Position numbers and translations under genes: made by a program. Positions 1 through 6,245 of a stretch of 9,062 nucleotides of DNA are shown one piece after another. Numbering within the stretch: position 1 is the stretch's first letter; each line of letters starts with the position of its first letter. The notes beneath the pieces are model-generated. The model did no database searches, was not told the origin of the DNA, and saw nothing but the letters and a program-made list of their open reading frames with translations. Source of the stretch: an uncultured Collinsella sp. (GTDB lineage: Bacteria > Actinomycetota > Coriobacteriia > Coriobacteriales > Coriobacteriaceae); the NCBI GenBank assembly GCA_900548565.1, contig URKV01000072.1:1-9062 (forward strand). Reading direction: 5' to 3'.

Positions 1-1
1 C

Positions 2-142
2 CGCACCCAGAGCTGGGCGAGTAAATATCGCGCAAGCTTGATTCGCGAGCGCGTCATCGAGGCTGCCGGATACGGCCTGGTCCGGTTTACCGTGCCCATG
101 CTGGGCGAGTACATCCGCGACCGCATTTTATGGCACGACTGA
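2..142 (+). CDS. C-terminal fragment of an AAA-ATPase-like protein (cut by window start)
   Basis: An open frame enters from the left edge and ends at TGA 140-142, leaving 46 codons. The residues include SKYRASLIRERVIEAAGYG and then VRFTVPMLGEYIRDR. This aligns without gaps to the last residues of the AAA ATPase at 2728-3828 (VSRYRRRMIDAGIIGERGRG, then VAFELPFFRDYL): about 11 of 33 positions are identical and the helix-turn-wing pattern is the same. In that gene the segment is the C-terminal winged helix, so this is probably the tail of a paralogous or related ATPase, with the ATPase domain outside the window. The stop codon shares its last base with the first base of a degenerate palindrome. 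A different winged-helix protein cannot be excluded from so short a piece. Confidence 0.6.
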   Translation, partial: RTQSWASKYRASLIRERVIEAAGYGLVRFTVPMLGEYIRDRILWHD

Positions 143-170
143 TGCGACAAAGGGACAGTCCTCTTGTCAT
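142..170. repeat. Degenerate GACAAAGGGAC palindrome, copy 1
   Basis: The sequence ATGCGACAAAGGGAC (142-156) is followed after one base by an imperfect complementary arm (158-172, 11 of 15 positions matching). The left arm is the same as the perfect copy at 2691-2704 over its first 14 bases, while the right arm has drifted. It fills most of the gap between the left-edge gene and the uvrA-like gene. It may act as a weak terminator, or be a decayed REP-like element. Confidence 0.7.
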
Positions 171-185
171 ATTCGATCAACTGAA

Positions 186-192
186 AGGGGAG
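186..192 (+). promoter_or_regulatory. Ribosome binding site of the uvrA-like gene
   Basis: AGGGGAG lies only 2 bases before ATG 195 but 8 bases before GTG 201. The spacing favours GTG 201 as the real initiator, which would remove just two residues from the protein. The family gives no reason to choose between them. Confidence 0.55.
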
Positions 193-194
193 CG

Positions 195-2687
195 ATGACG
201 GTGTCGCAACAACCAAGTGCTATCGAGGTGCGTGGCGCGCGCGTCCACAACCTCAAGAACATCGATATCGATATTCCGCTGGGAAGGCTCGTGGGCATTG
301 CCGGCGTATCGGGTTCGGGCAAGAGCTCGCTGGCGCTGGGAGTTCTTTATGCCGAGGGCTCGCGCCGTTACCTGGAGGCGCTCAGCACCTATACCCGCCG
401 ACGGCTCACCCAGGCCGAGCACGCCCAGGTGGACGAGGTGCTGCACGTGCCGGCGGCGCTCGCGCTGCACCAGCGCCCCAGTGTGCCAGGCGTGCGCTCG
501 ACCTTTGGCACCATGACCGAGCTTAACAACAGCCTGCGTCTGCTCTTTAGCCGCTGTGCCCATCACGTGTGCCCGCATTGTGGGGCGCGTGTGGAGCCGA
601 GCCTTAACGTGGCTGCGGGCCTGTCGCTCACGTGTCCGACATGCGGTCGCGAGTTCTACGCGCCGAGTGCCGAGGACCTTGCCTTTAACAGCGGCGGCGC
701 GTGTCCCACCTGCGGCGGCACCGGTGTCATGCGCGAGGTGGACGAGGCGAGCCTGGTGCCCGACGAGTCAAAGACCATCAACGAGGGCGCAGTGCTTCCC
801 TGGGGCACGCTCATGTGGGACCTGATGAAACAGGTGGCCGGCGAGATGGGCGTGCGCACCGACGTGCCGTTTAACCAGCTCACACCTCAAGAGCGCGATA
901 TCGTGTTCCACGGCCCGGCGGTTAAGAAGCACATTCTCTACGTTCCCAAAAACGGCGAGGGCGCCACGCCGCTCGACTTTACCTATTACAACGCCGTCTA
1001 TACGGTCGAGAATGCGCTCGCCAAGGTTAAGGACGATAAGGGCCTCAAACGCGTTGCGCGCTTTTTGCGCGAGGGCCCGTGCCGTGACTGTGGCGGCACG
1101 CGTCTCTCCGAGGCTGCGCGCCGGCCCCAGGTGCGCGGTATCAATCTGGCGCAGGCGGCGGCCATGACATTGGGCGAGGCGATTGAGTGGGTGCGCGGGG
1201 TGCCCGCATCCTTGCCGACCGAGATGCAGCCCATGGCGACGGATATCTGCGATTCGTTTTTGGGCGCGGCCCGTCGCCTGGTCGACCTGGGCCTCGATTA
1301 CCTTTCGCTCGACCGCGCCGGTGCCACGCTGTCCACGGGCGAGCGCCAGCGCGTGCAGCTTGCCCGCGTGGTGCGCAACCGCTCGACGGGCGTGCTCTAT
1401 GTGCTGGACGAGCCTTCGATTGGCCTGCATCCTGCTAACGTTGACGGCCTGGTAGGCGTGATGCGCGACCTGGTGGATGACGGCAACACCGTGGTTGTCG
1501 TTGACCACGATACACGCGTGCTGGCGGAAGCTGACTATCTGGTCGAGATGGGCCCCGTTGCCGGAGCAGGCGGCGGTCATGTAATCGCCGCCGGTACGGT
1601 GGGTGAGGTCGAACAATCGCAGGGCAGCCGCATCGCGCCGTTTTTGAGATTGGACTCCAAGCGCTTGCGTCCGCAGGTGACTGACGACGAAATGTTCGAC
1701 CAGGGCCATATCCGCATGGCGACCGATGCCATCCATACCGTCAAACCGCTCGAAGTGGATATCCCGCGCGGCCGCCTTGTCGCGGTGACGGGCGTTTCGG
1801 GTTCGGGCAAGACGACGTTGGTGCTCGAGACGCTCATTCCGGCACTCAAGGCGCAAGCGGCCGGCGAGCGCCTGCCTGCCCACGTGCGCTGGGTCGATGC
1901 CGAGGGCATTGCGCGCGCCAACCTGATTGATGCCACGCCCATCGGCGCCAACGTGCGCTCGACGGTGGCGACCTATGCCGATATTCATGATGAGCTGCGC
2001 CGCGCCTTCGCCCGTACGCCCGAGGCCAAGGCTGCAGGGTATAAGGCGGGTGCCTTTAGCTACAACACCGGCGCCTTGCGTTGCCCCACGTGCGATGGCA
2101 CGGGCTCGATATCGCTTGACGTGCAGTTTTTGCCCGATGTCGAGATCGTCTGTCCTGCATGCCGTGGCTCGCGTTATGCAGATGCGGCTTCGCATATCCA
2201 TCGTGAGGGCAAGGACGGCAGCCTGCTTACGCTACCGCAGCTTATGGACATGAGTGTGGACGAGGCCCTCGACGCCACGGTAGGACTCAAGAAAGTCCAG
2301 GCGCGCTTGCAGACCCTGCACGACCTAGGTCTGGGCTACTTGACGCTTGGCGAGCCCACGCCGGCGCTTTCGGGCGGCGAGGCGCAGCGACTTAAGCTTG
2401 CGAGCGAGATGGGCCGCGTGCAGGACGATGCCGTATTCGTGTTCGACGAGCCCACCATCGGCCTGCATCCGCTCGATGTACAGGTGCTGCTGAGCGTGTT
2501 TGACGGCCTCGTTGCCAAGGGCGCCACGGTCATCGTGATCGAGCATGACCTCGACCTTATCCGTAACGCCGATTACGTGATCGACATGGGCCCAGGTGGT
2601 GGCGACGCAGGCGGGCAAATCGTCTGCGTCGGCACGCCGGGCGACATCGCAGCCTGCCCCAAGAGCGTTACCGGCCGCTATCTATAG
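195..2687 (+). CDS. UvrA-like ABC ATPase lacking the UvrB-binding domain (UvrA2/DrrC type)
   Basis: This 830-residue protein has the tandem ABC layout of excinuclease subunit A. Visible parts are: Walker A GVSGSGKSS (37-45); zinc-type CPxC pairs at 126-129, 147-150 and 170-173; a further CRDC at 296-299; signature I as LSTGERQR (379-386); Walker B with VLDEPSIGLH (403-412); second Walker A GVSGSGKTT (533-541); the C-terminal zinc module CPTC...CPAC (630-656) around LDVQFLPDVE; signature II LSGGEAQR (725-732); and VFDEPTIGLH (749-758). Canonical UvrA has about 940 residues. Its first zinc module lies roughly 100 residues further from the N-terminus, because a UvrB-binding domain precedes it. 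That block is absent here, as in UvrA2 and the daunorubicin-resistance protein DrrC. It should therefore bind DNA or a DNA lesion or ligand without loading UvrB. A role in tolerance of DNA-binding drugs is inferred. Start ATG 195; GTG 201 is a close alternative. Confidence 0.9.
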   Translation: MTVSQQPSAIEVRGARVHNLKNIDIDIPLGRLVGIAGVSGSGKSSLALGVLYAEGSRRYLEALSTYTRRRLTQAEHAQVDEVLHVPAALALHQRPSVPGVRSTFGTMTELNNSLRLLFSRCAHHVCPHCGARVEPSLNVAAGLSLTCPTCGREFYAPSAEDLAFNSGGACPTCGGTGVMREVDEASLVPDESKTINEGAVLPWGTLMWDLMKQVAGEMGVRTDVPFNQLTPQERDIVFHGPAVKKHILYVPKNGEGATPLDFTYYNAVYTVENALAKVKDDKGLKRVARFLREGPCRDCGGTRLSEAARRPQVRGINLAQAAAMTLGEAIEWVRGVPASLPTEMQPMATDICDSFLGAARRLVDLGLDYLSLDRAGATLSTGERQRVQLARVVRNRSTGVLYVLDEPSIGLHPANVDGLVGVMRDLVDDGNTVVVVDHDTRVLAEADYLVEMGPVAGAGGGHVIAAGTVGEVEQSQGSRIAPFLRLDSKRLRPQVTDDEMFDQGHIRMATDAIHTVKPLEVDIPRGRLVAVTGVSGSGKTTLVLETLIPALKAQAAGERLPAHVRWVDAEGIARANLIDATPIGANVRSTVATYADIHDELRRAFARTPEAKAAGYKAGAFSYNTGALRCPTCDGTGSISLDVQFLPDVEIVCPACRGSRYADAASHIHREGKDGSLLTLPQLMDMSVDEALDATVGLKKVQARLQTLHDLGLGYLTLGEPTPALSGGEAQRLKLASEMGRVQDDAVFVFDEPTIGLHPLDVQVLLSVFDGLVAKGATVIVIEHDLDLIRNADYVIDMGPGGGDAGGQIVCVGTPGDIAACPKSVTGRYL

Positions 2688-2690
2688 ACG

Positions 2691-2721
2691 ATGCGACAAA
2701 GGGATTGTCCCTTTGTCGCAT
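2691..2721. repeat. Perfect GACAAAGGGA palindrome, copy 2, between convergent genes
   Basis: Two perfect 14-base arms, ATGCGACAAAGGGA (2691-2704) and its complement (2708-2721), flank a TTG loop. The element fills the 40-base gap between the stop codons of the uvrA-like gene (TAG 2685-2687) and the AAA ATPase (TAG, 2730-2728 on the minus strand). It would fold on both transcripts and may act as a two-way terminator, although no T-run follows on either strand. It shares its core with copies at 142, 3944 and, more loosely, 4594. Confidence 0.85.
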
Positions 2722-2727
2722 TGATGT

Positions 2728-3828
2728 CTATTTCACGCACTGAGCGGCGAGATAGTCACGGAAAAACGGCAATTCAAAAGCGACGATTCCGCGTCCGCGT
2801 TCTCCGATGATGCCGGCGTCTATCATGCGGCGTCGGTAGCGGGAGACCTGCTGTGGCGAACGCTTGAGGCGCTCGACGAGATCAGCGGTGGTGGACTCTT
2901 CCTCGTCATCGAGCATGGCGATGAGGAATCGCTTGTCCTCTGCAGTGAGTTCCCGATAGGTTGCCGCGAGGATTCGGTCGTCCATCTCGTCGCGCGCGAT
3001 TTTGATTCCCAGGTCAAAGTCGCGTGACGAGATTTCCTTCGAATCGCTTGTGAGATCCCAGGCACGGTAGCCTACGAGTTGCAATAGGAAGGGAAAACCG
3101 GAGATCGAGCGAACAGCTCTATCGATTCCCTCAGCATCTGCCAGGCGATCGTTTTCCTGGATTGTGCGAATCAAGGCCTCGCGCACGTCATAGTCGGCAA
3201 TGCGACCCAGATGATATTGTTGGGCGCGGCGAAGGAACGAGACCGTCTTGTGGTTCAGCAACGTCGAGACGTTGTTGGGAAGTCCCGCCATGAGCAGGGC
3301 GACGCGTTTTCCATCGGTCACAAAGTGCTGATACGTGGCCGCGAGCTGAATCATCTCGTCGAGCGTCGGATCGACCTCATCAACCGTGACGAGCAGTCCG
3401 GTGCCCGCCTCGTTGAGCTGGTCGATGATGTCGCTCATGCGATAGCGCCAGGTTGAGACATCATGAACGCGATTGACCTCGATGCTGCCGAATGGTGCAA
3501 TTCCGAGACCGGTTACTTCGAAGTCGTTAGACGGGTCGATGAGATGGCCTGCAGCACGTTTCGCCCCGAACTCGATTTCCTCAAGCATTCCCGGGAGCGC
3601 GGTCGTCTTTACGGCAATCCAGCCGTGGGATTCCGCCCTTGTCGCGAGGGATGACATGAGAGCGGTTTTACCGGTTCCACGCGCGCCTGAGAAGATCGAG
3701 GTCAATTCCGGGCGCCTGCGCTGGCTCAAGAAGGCACGGTCCAAATCCCGAATAATCTGTTGTCTGCCGGCGAGATGGGCAGGAACCTCGCCAAAACTGG
3801 GGGTAAACGGGTTCTCGAGATATTCCAC
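2728..3828 (-). CDS. AAA+ ATPase with C-terminal winged helix, unknown role
   Basis: The protein has 366 residues from GTG 3828. In order it shows: an N-terminal ENPFTPSFGEVPAHLAGR lead; Walker A GARGTGKTAL (about 48-57); Walker B LLVTVDEVD (about 145-153); a sensor-1-like strand LLMAGLPNN (about 178-186); a sensor-2 region around GFPFLLQLVGYRAW (about 244-257); and a winged helix from about 294 to 359 (DLVERLKRSPQQVSRYRRRM). This is the Orc1/Cdc6- or ExeA-like ATPase layout with a possible DNA-binding tail. The cellular role is not known. Frames open upstream to GTG 3846, but nothing resembling a ribosome site precedes that codon, whereas AAGGAG stands 6 bases before GTG 3828. The gene looks less GC-biased than its neighbours, and a paralogous tail lies at the left edge, so lateral gain or duplication is possible. 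Confidence 0.8.
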   Translation of the reverse strand: MEYLENPFTPSFGEVPAHLAGRQQIIRDLDRAFLSQRRRPELTSIFSGARGTGKTALMSSLATRAESHGWIAVKTTALPGMLEEIEFGAKRAAGHLIDPSNDFEVTGLGIAPFGSIEVNRVHDVSTWRYRMSDIIDQLNEAGTGLLVTVDEVDPTLDEMIQLAATYQHFVTDGKRVALLMAGLPNNVSTLLNHKTVSFLRRAQQYHLGRIADYDVREALIRTIQENDRLADAEGIDRAVRSISGFPFLLQLVGYRAWDLTSDSKEISSRDFDLGIKIARDEMDDRILAATYRELTAEDKRFLIAMLDDEEESTTADLVERLKRSPQQVSRYRRRMIDAGIIGERGRGIVAFELPFFRDYLAAQCVK

Positions 3829-3834
3829 AAGGCT

Positions 3835-3840
3835 CTCCTT
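3835..3840 (-). promoter_or_regulatory. Ribosome binding site of the AAA ATPase gene
   Basis: AAGGAG on the minus strand, followed by a 6-base spacer (AGCCTT) and GTG 3828. It lies inside the longer open frame that begins at GTG 3846 and decides for the shorter start. Confidence 0.8.
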
Positions 3841-3846
3841 CCACAC

Positions 3847-3943
3847 CGCCGTTTAACTTCATTTTATTCTAGTTAATTCTGATTAAAAGCGATGGTCCGT
3901 TATTTAGAGCATCAATTAGGTGTGTGTCATCGACATGGTGCTT
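3847..3943 (-). promoter_or_regulatory. AT-rich leader and probable promoter region of the AAA ATPase gene
   Basis: This is the most AT-rich stretch in the window and lies just upstream of the ATPase start. On the minus strand a TAGAAT hexamer (3866-3871) resembles a -10 box, but no good -35 is seen at the right distance. On the plus strand two adjacent 10-mers, ATTCTAGTTA (3866-3875) and ATTCTGATTA (3876-3885), match at 8 of 10 positions. They could be an operator; this is a guess from position and composition only. Confidence 0.3.
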
Positions 3944-3978
3944 GAATGTGACAAAGGGACTGCCCCTTTGTCACATTC
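3944..3978. repeat. GACAAAGGG palindrome, copy 3, overlapping the trmL stop codon
   Basis: Perfect 15-base arms, GAATGTGACAAAGGG (3944-3958) and its complement (3964-3978), flank a 5-base loop. The right arm contains the trmL stop codon (TGA, 3973-3971 on the minus strand) and its last sense codon ATG. It may end the trmL transcript as a hairpin without a T-run. The core matches copies 1 and 2, while the outer arm differs (GAATGT in place of ATGC). Confidence 0.85.
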
Positions 3979-4570
3979 CCGGAAAGCCTGTTTGGCGCAG
4001 GGCTTCGTAGAGGACGATGGCGGCGCTGTTGGAGAGGTTGAGTGCGCTGATGCGGTAGTCGTCCGGATTGACGAAGTTGCCGCAGATATCCTGCCGAAGG
4101 ATGGCCTCATGGCCGTCCTCGGTATGCCCGAGCGATTCCTCGTGGGCTTCCCAGGCCTCGGCGTTGTCGAGCGAGTCGCAATCGCGCAGCATCGGGATGC
4201 GCTCGCAGCGCTCGGGCGCCGCGGCGAGCAGTGGCTCGGGAATGCCCGAGCTCTCGCTGCCAAAGACCAAGTAGTCGCCGTCGCGGTAGGTGCTTTGCGC
4301 ATAGGTGCGGCGTGCCTTTTTGGTCAGCAGATGTAGGCGCTCGTCGGCGGGGGAGAGGCCGTTGCGCGCAAGGAAATCCTCCCAGCCGGCATAGGTCGTC
4401 ACGTCCAAATTCTGCCAGTAGCCCAGGCCGGCGCGACGCACCGTCTTGTCGTCGAGCGAAAACCCCAGCGGCTCCACCAGATGCAGGCGGGCACCGGTAA
4501 CCACGCAAGTACGGCCGATATTGCCCGTATTGGCCGGAATCTCGGGCGCATACAGCACAATGTTGAACAT
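3971..4570 (-). CDS. trmL: tRNA (cytidine/uridine-34 2'-O)-methyltransferase, TrmL/CspR family
   Basis: This SPOUT-fold enzyme of 199 residues should methylate the 2'-hydroxyl of the wobble nucleotide in certain leucine tRNAs using S-adenosylmethionine. Motif 1 is PEIPANTGNIGR (9-20), motif 2 LVFGSESSGIP (101-111) and motif 3 LNLSNSAAIVLYEA (177-190); the end RQTGFPGM resembles E. coli RQLGYPG. The E. coli enzyme has 157 residues. Most of the difference is a block of about 43 residues between IPM (125-127) and NLSN (178-181), where E. coli has only seven. The start is ATG 4570, which has AAGGAG four bases upstream and matches the usual MxNIVLYxPEIPxNTGNI opening; the in-frame ATG at 4618 lies inside the hairpin and has no ribosome site. 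The gene is bounded on both sides by palindromes. Confidence 0.92.
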   Translation of the reverse strand: MFNIVLYAPEIPANTGNIGRTCVVTGARLHLVEPLGFSLDDKTVRRAGLGYWQNLDVTTYAGWEDFLARNGLSPADERLHLLTKKARRTYAQSTYRDGDYLVFGSESSGIPEPLLAAAPERCERIPMLRDCDSLDNAEAWEAHEESLGHTEDGHEAILRQDICGNFVNPDDYRISALNLSNSAAIVLYEALRQTGFPGM

Positions 4571-4574
4571 GAAT

Positions 4575-4580
4575 CTCCTT
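4575..4580 (-). promoter_or_regulatory. Ribosome binding site of trmL
   Basis: AAGGAG on the minus strand, 4 bases before ATG 4570. It lies only 11 bases downstream of the T-run that ends the cobW hairpin, and it decides against the ATG at 4618. Confidence 0.8.
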
Positions 4581-4591
4581 GGCTCAGAACG

Positions 4592-4632
4592 AAAAACCAC
4601 CACGAAGGGGACGGGCACCTTCGTGGTGGTTT
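4592..4632 (-). terminator. Intrinsic terminator of the cobW-family gene (palindrome copy 4)
   Basis: Perfect 15-base arms, AAACCACCACGAAGG (4594-4608) and its complement (4618-4632), flank the 9-base loop GGACGGGCA. Read on the minus strand, downstream of the cobW-family stop at 4671, the stem ends in TTTTT (4596-4592), as expected for a rho-independent terminator. The AAGGGGAC inner part echoes the AAAGGGAC core of the other three palindromes. The hairpin ends about 23 bases before the trmL start, leaving almost no room for a separate trmL promoter after it. Confidence 0.8.
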
Positions 4633-4670
4633 GGCGGTTACGTAGCGGAAAAATGCCCGCTTGGATAAAC

Positions 4671-5801
4671 CTAGGCGCGGTGCCAGTCAGTCAGGCAGGC
4701 ATCGAGGGAGGCGATGAGCGCATCCTTGTCCATGTGACGGCCGATGATGCACAGGCTCGTCATGCGGTCGCCCGTCTCGTCGTCCCAAATCTGCATGATC
4801 TCGGGGTTCTCGTCGATGATCTTCTGCTTCTCGCCCTCGGGCGCCGAGTCGACAAACAGGCCGTTCTCCATCAGGCGCATCTGGTGGCCGGCCTGCTCAA
4901 ACATGTAGCACATGTCCGGATTGCTGGCCTGCCACAGCGGACCCTTGACGCGGATGACCTCGTCGGGCCACTCCTGCTCAACAAAATCGGTGAACTTCTG
5001 CAGGTCAAACGGCTTGCGGCGTGAGTACACAAAGGTCTCGATGTCGTACTCGAGCACCTCGGGGTCGTCGTGCTCCTCGGGATGCTCCATGGCCTCGATC
5101 CAAGCGGCGGAGTTGTAGGCGCGCATAAAGTCGAAGCGGTCGGTGTCGAGCAGCTCCTCCATGGGAACCTCGCCGTTTTGCGCCTCGACGATCACGGCGT
5201 CCTTCTGCAGGCTGCGCACGATGGCCTTGAGCTCGGCGATCTGCTCGGGGCTCACGGTGTCGGTCTTGTTGAGGATCAGCGTGGAGCAGAACTCGATCTG
5301 CTGGATGAGCAGGCTCTCGATGTCGTCCTCGTCGATGTCCTCGGCCAGCAGGTCGCGACCGCCGTTGAACTCGTCGTACATGCGGGCGCAGTCGACCACG
5401 GCCACGATGTTGTCGAGCGCGAGCTTGGGCTCGCCGCCCACCTTGGCCTCGTCGCAGAAGCTCGAGATGGTGTAGGCGATGGGGATAGGCTCGCAGATAC
5501 CCGAGGCCTCGATGATGATGTAGTCGAAGTTGCCCGAATCGGCGATGCCCTGCAGCTGGTTGGCCAGGTCATCCGAAAGTGTGCAGCAGATGCAGCCGTT
5601 GGTGAGCGGGATGAGGTCGTCGGTCTCGGAAAGGCCGCCGTCGGCGATGAGGCTGGCGTCGACGTTGATCTCGCCGATATCGTTGACGATCACGGCGGCG
5701 CGGATGCCGCCGTCGTTAGCGAGGATGTGGTTGAGCAGCGTGGTCTTGCCGGCACCGAGGTATCCGGTAAGCATGATGATCTTCACGGGTTTGTTGGGCA
5801 T
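4671..5801 (-). CDS. COG0523 (CobW/YeiR/ZNG1-type) GTPase, putative metallochaperone
   Basis: This 376-residue G3E-family P-loop GTPase has Walker A GYLGAGKTT (13-21), the metal-binding GCICC motif (69-73), the IIIEASGICEP switch region (96-105) and the NKTD base-recognition motif (178-181). A CobW C-terminal domain follows from about 254 to 372. A short His/acid cluster, EHPEEHDDPE (239-248), links the two domains and could bind metal. Family members insert or deliver metals such as zinc or cobalt. No cobalamin or nitrile-hydratase gene lies nearby, so the metal and client cannot be named. ATG 5801 is chosen because AAGGAGG precedes it by 4 bases; the in-frame ATG at 5822 lacks such a site. 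I did not see a convincing Zur-type operator in the 86 bases upstream. A T-tailed hairpin follows the gene. Confidence 0.9.
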   Translation of the reverse strand: MPNKPVKIIMLTGYLGAGKTTLLNHILANDGGIRAAVIVNDIGEINVDASLIADGGLSETDDLIPLTNGCICCTLSDDLANQLQGIADSGNFDYIIIEASGICEPIPIAYTISSFCDEAKVGGEPKLALDNIVAVVDCARMYDEFNGGRDLLAEDIDEDDIESLLIQQIEFCSTLILNKTDTVSPEQIAELKAIVRSLQKDAVIVEAQNGEVPMEELLDTDRFDFMRAYNSAAWIEAMEHPEEHDDPEVLEYDIETFVYSRRKPFDLQKFTDFVEQEWPDEVIRVKGPLWQASNPDMCYMFEQAGHQMRLMENGLFVDSAPEGEKQKIIDENPEIMQIWDDETGDRMTSLCIIGRHMDKDALIASLDACLTDWHRA

Positions 5802-5805
5802 GTGC

Positions 5806-5812
5806 CCTCCTT
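5806..5812 (-). promoter_or_regulatory. Ribosome binding site of the cobW-family gene
   Basis: AAGGAGG on the minus strand with a 4-base spacer to ATG 5801. It lies within the longer open frame that starts at ATG 5822 and so argues for the shorter protein. Confidence 0.8.
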
Positions 5813-5887
5813 TGTTAGACATGGCTTACAGTTGAATCTTATGCCAAACGCCTGCTCTTATACCCATGCGCCGGCAAATAACACAGG

Positions 5888-6229
5888 CTACTCCCAGGCT
5901 CCCCATACATCGGGGCAATAACCGACGGTGGCCTTTTTGCCGTTGCGCACGATGGGCTCGGCTAGAACCTGCTGGTTTTCGAGCAACTTGTCGAAGCGCT
6001 GGCTAGGGGTGAGGTGCTGGATGAGCGCGAGCGTCTCCTCGTCCTTGGCTTTGGGGTTGAGCAGCTTGTCGATGCCGCCGACCGCCTGCATCACGCTCGT
6101 GAGCTCGCCCTTGCTCATCTCCTTTTCCTTAAGGTCGATAAACTGCACCTTAATGCGGCGCTCCTTAAAATAGCGCTGGGCCTTCTTGGTGTCGAAGGAC
6201 TTCTTGGTGCCAAAAATTTGCACGTTCAT
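5888..6229 (-). CDS. ArsC/Spx-fold (YffB-like) protein with Ser in place of the catalytic Cys
   Basis: A thioredoxin-like protein of 113 residues. It opens MNVQIFGTKKSFDTKKAQRY, the pattern of the ArsC-family reductases, in which the position after KK is normally Cys. Here codon 11 (6199-6197 on the minus strand) is TCC, serine. The only Cys is at 105 in VGYCPDVW, near the C-terminus. Later family features, LLNPK (56-60), LTPSQRFDKLLENQQ (73-87) and the EPIV strand (91-94), are intact, so the gene does not look decayed. Arsenate reduction by the usual mechanism is unlikely; a binding or regulatory role is an inference. The start is fixed by family alignment, since no strong ribosome site precedes ATG 6229. 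The open frame runs further upstream to 6655, but that part overlaps the next gene and has no family likeness. It lies 16 bases after the oxidoreductase stop, so co-transcription and translational coupling are likely. Confidence 0.82.
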   Translation of the reverse strand: MNVQIFGTKKSFDTKKAQRYFKERRIKVQFIDLKEKEMSKGELTSVMQAVGGIDKLLNPKAKDEETLALIQHLTPSQRFDKLLENQQVLAEPIVRNGKKATVGYCPDVWGAWE

Positions 6230-6245
6230 ATAATGTTCCGCCGTT

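Noticed and set aside
768..2201. A 477-codon open frame on the minus strand.
   Set aside because: It is antisense to the uvrA-like gene, whose motifs are unmistakable. The antisense product is rich in His/Arg/Ala, has no recognisable motif and reflects GC-rich third positions.
5802..5887. A Zur box or riboswitch before the cobW-family gene.
   Set aside because: No convincing AT-rich palindrome or known aptamer pattern is visible; only weak TATAAG/ATAAGAT hexamers without a matching -35.
5070..5921. A 283-codon open frame on the plus strand.
   Set aside because: It is antisense to the cobW-family gene; its Val/Asp/Leu-repetitive product is the mirror of that gene's codon bias.
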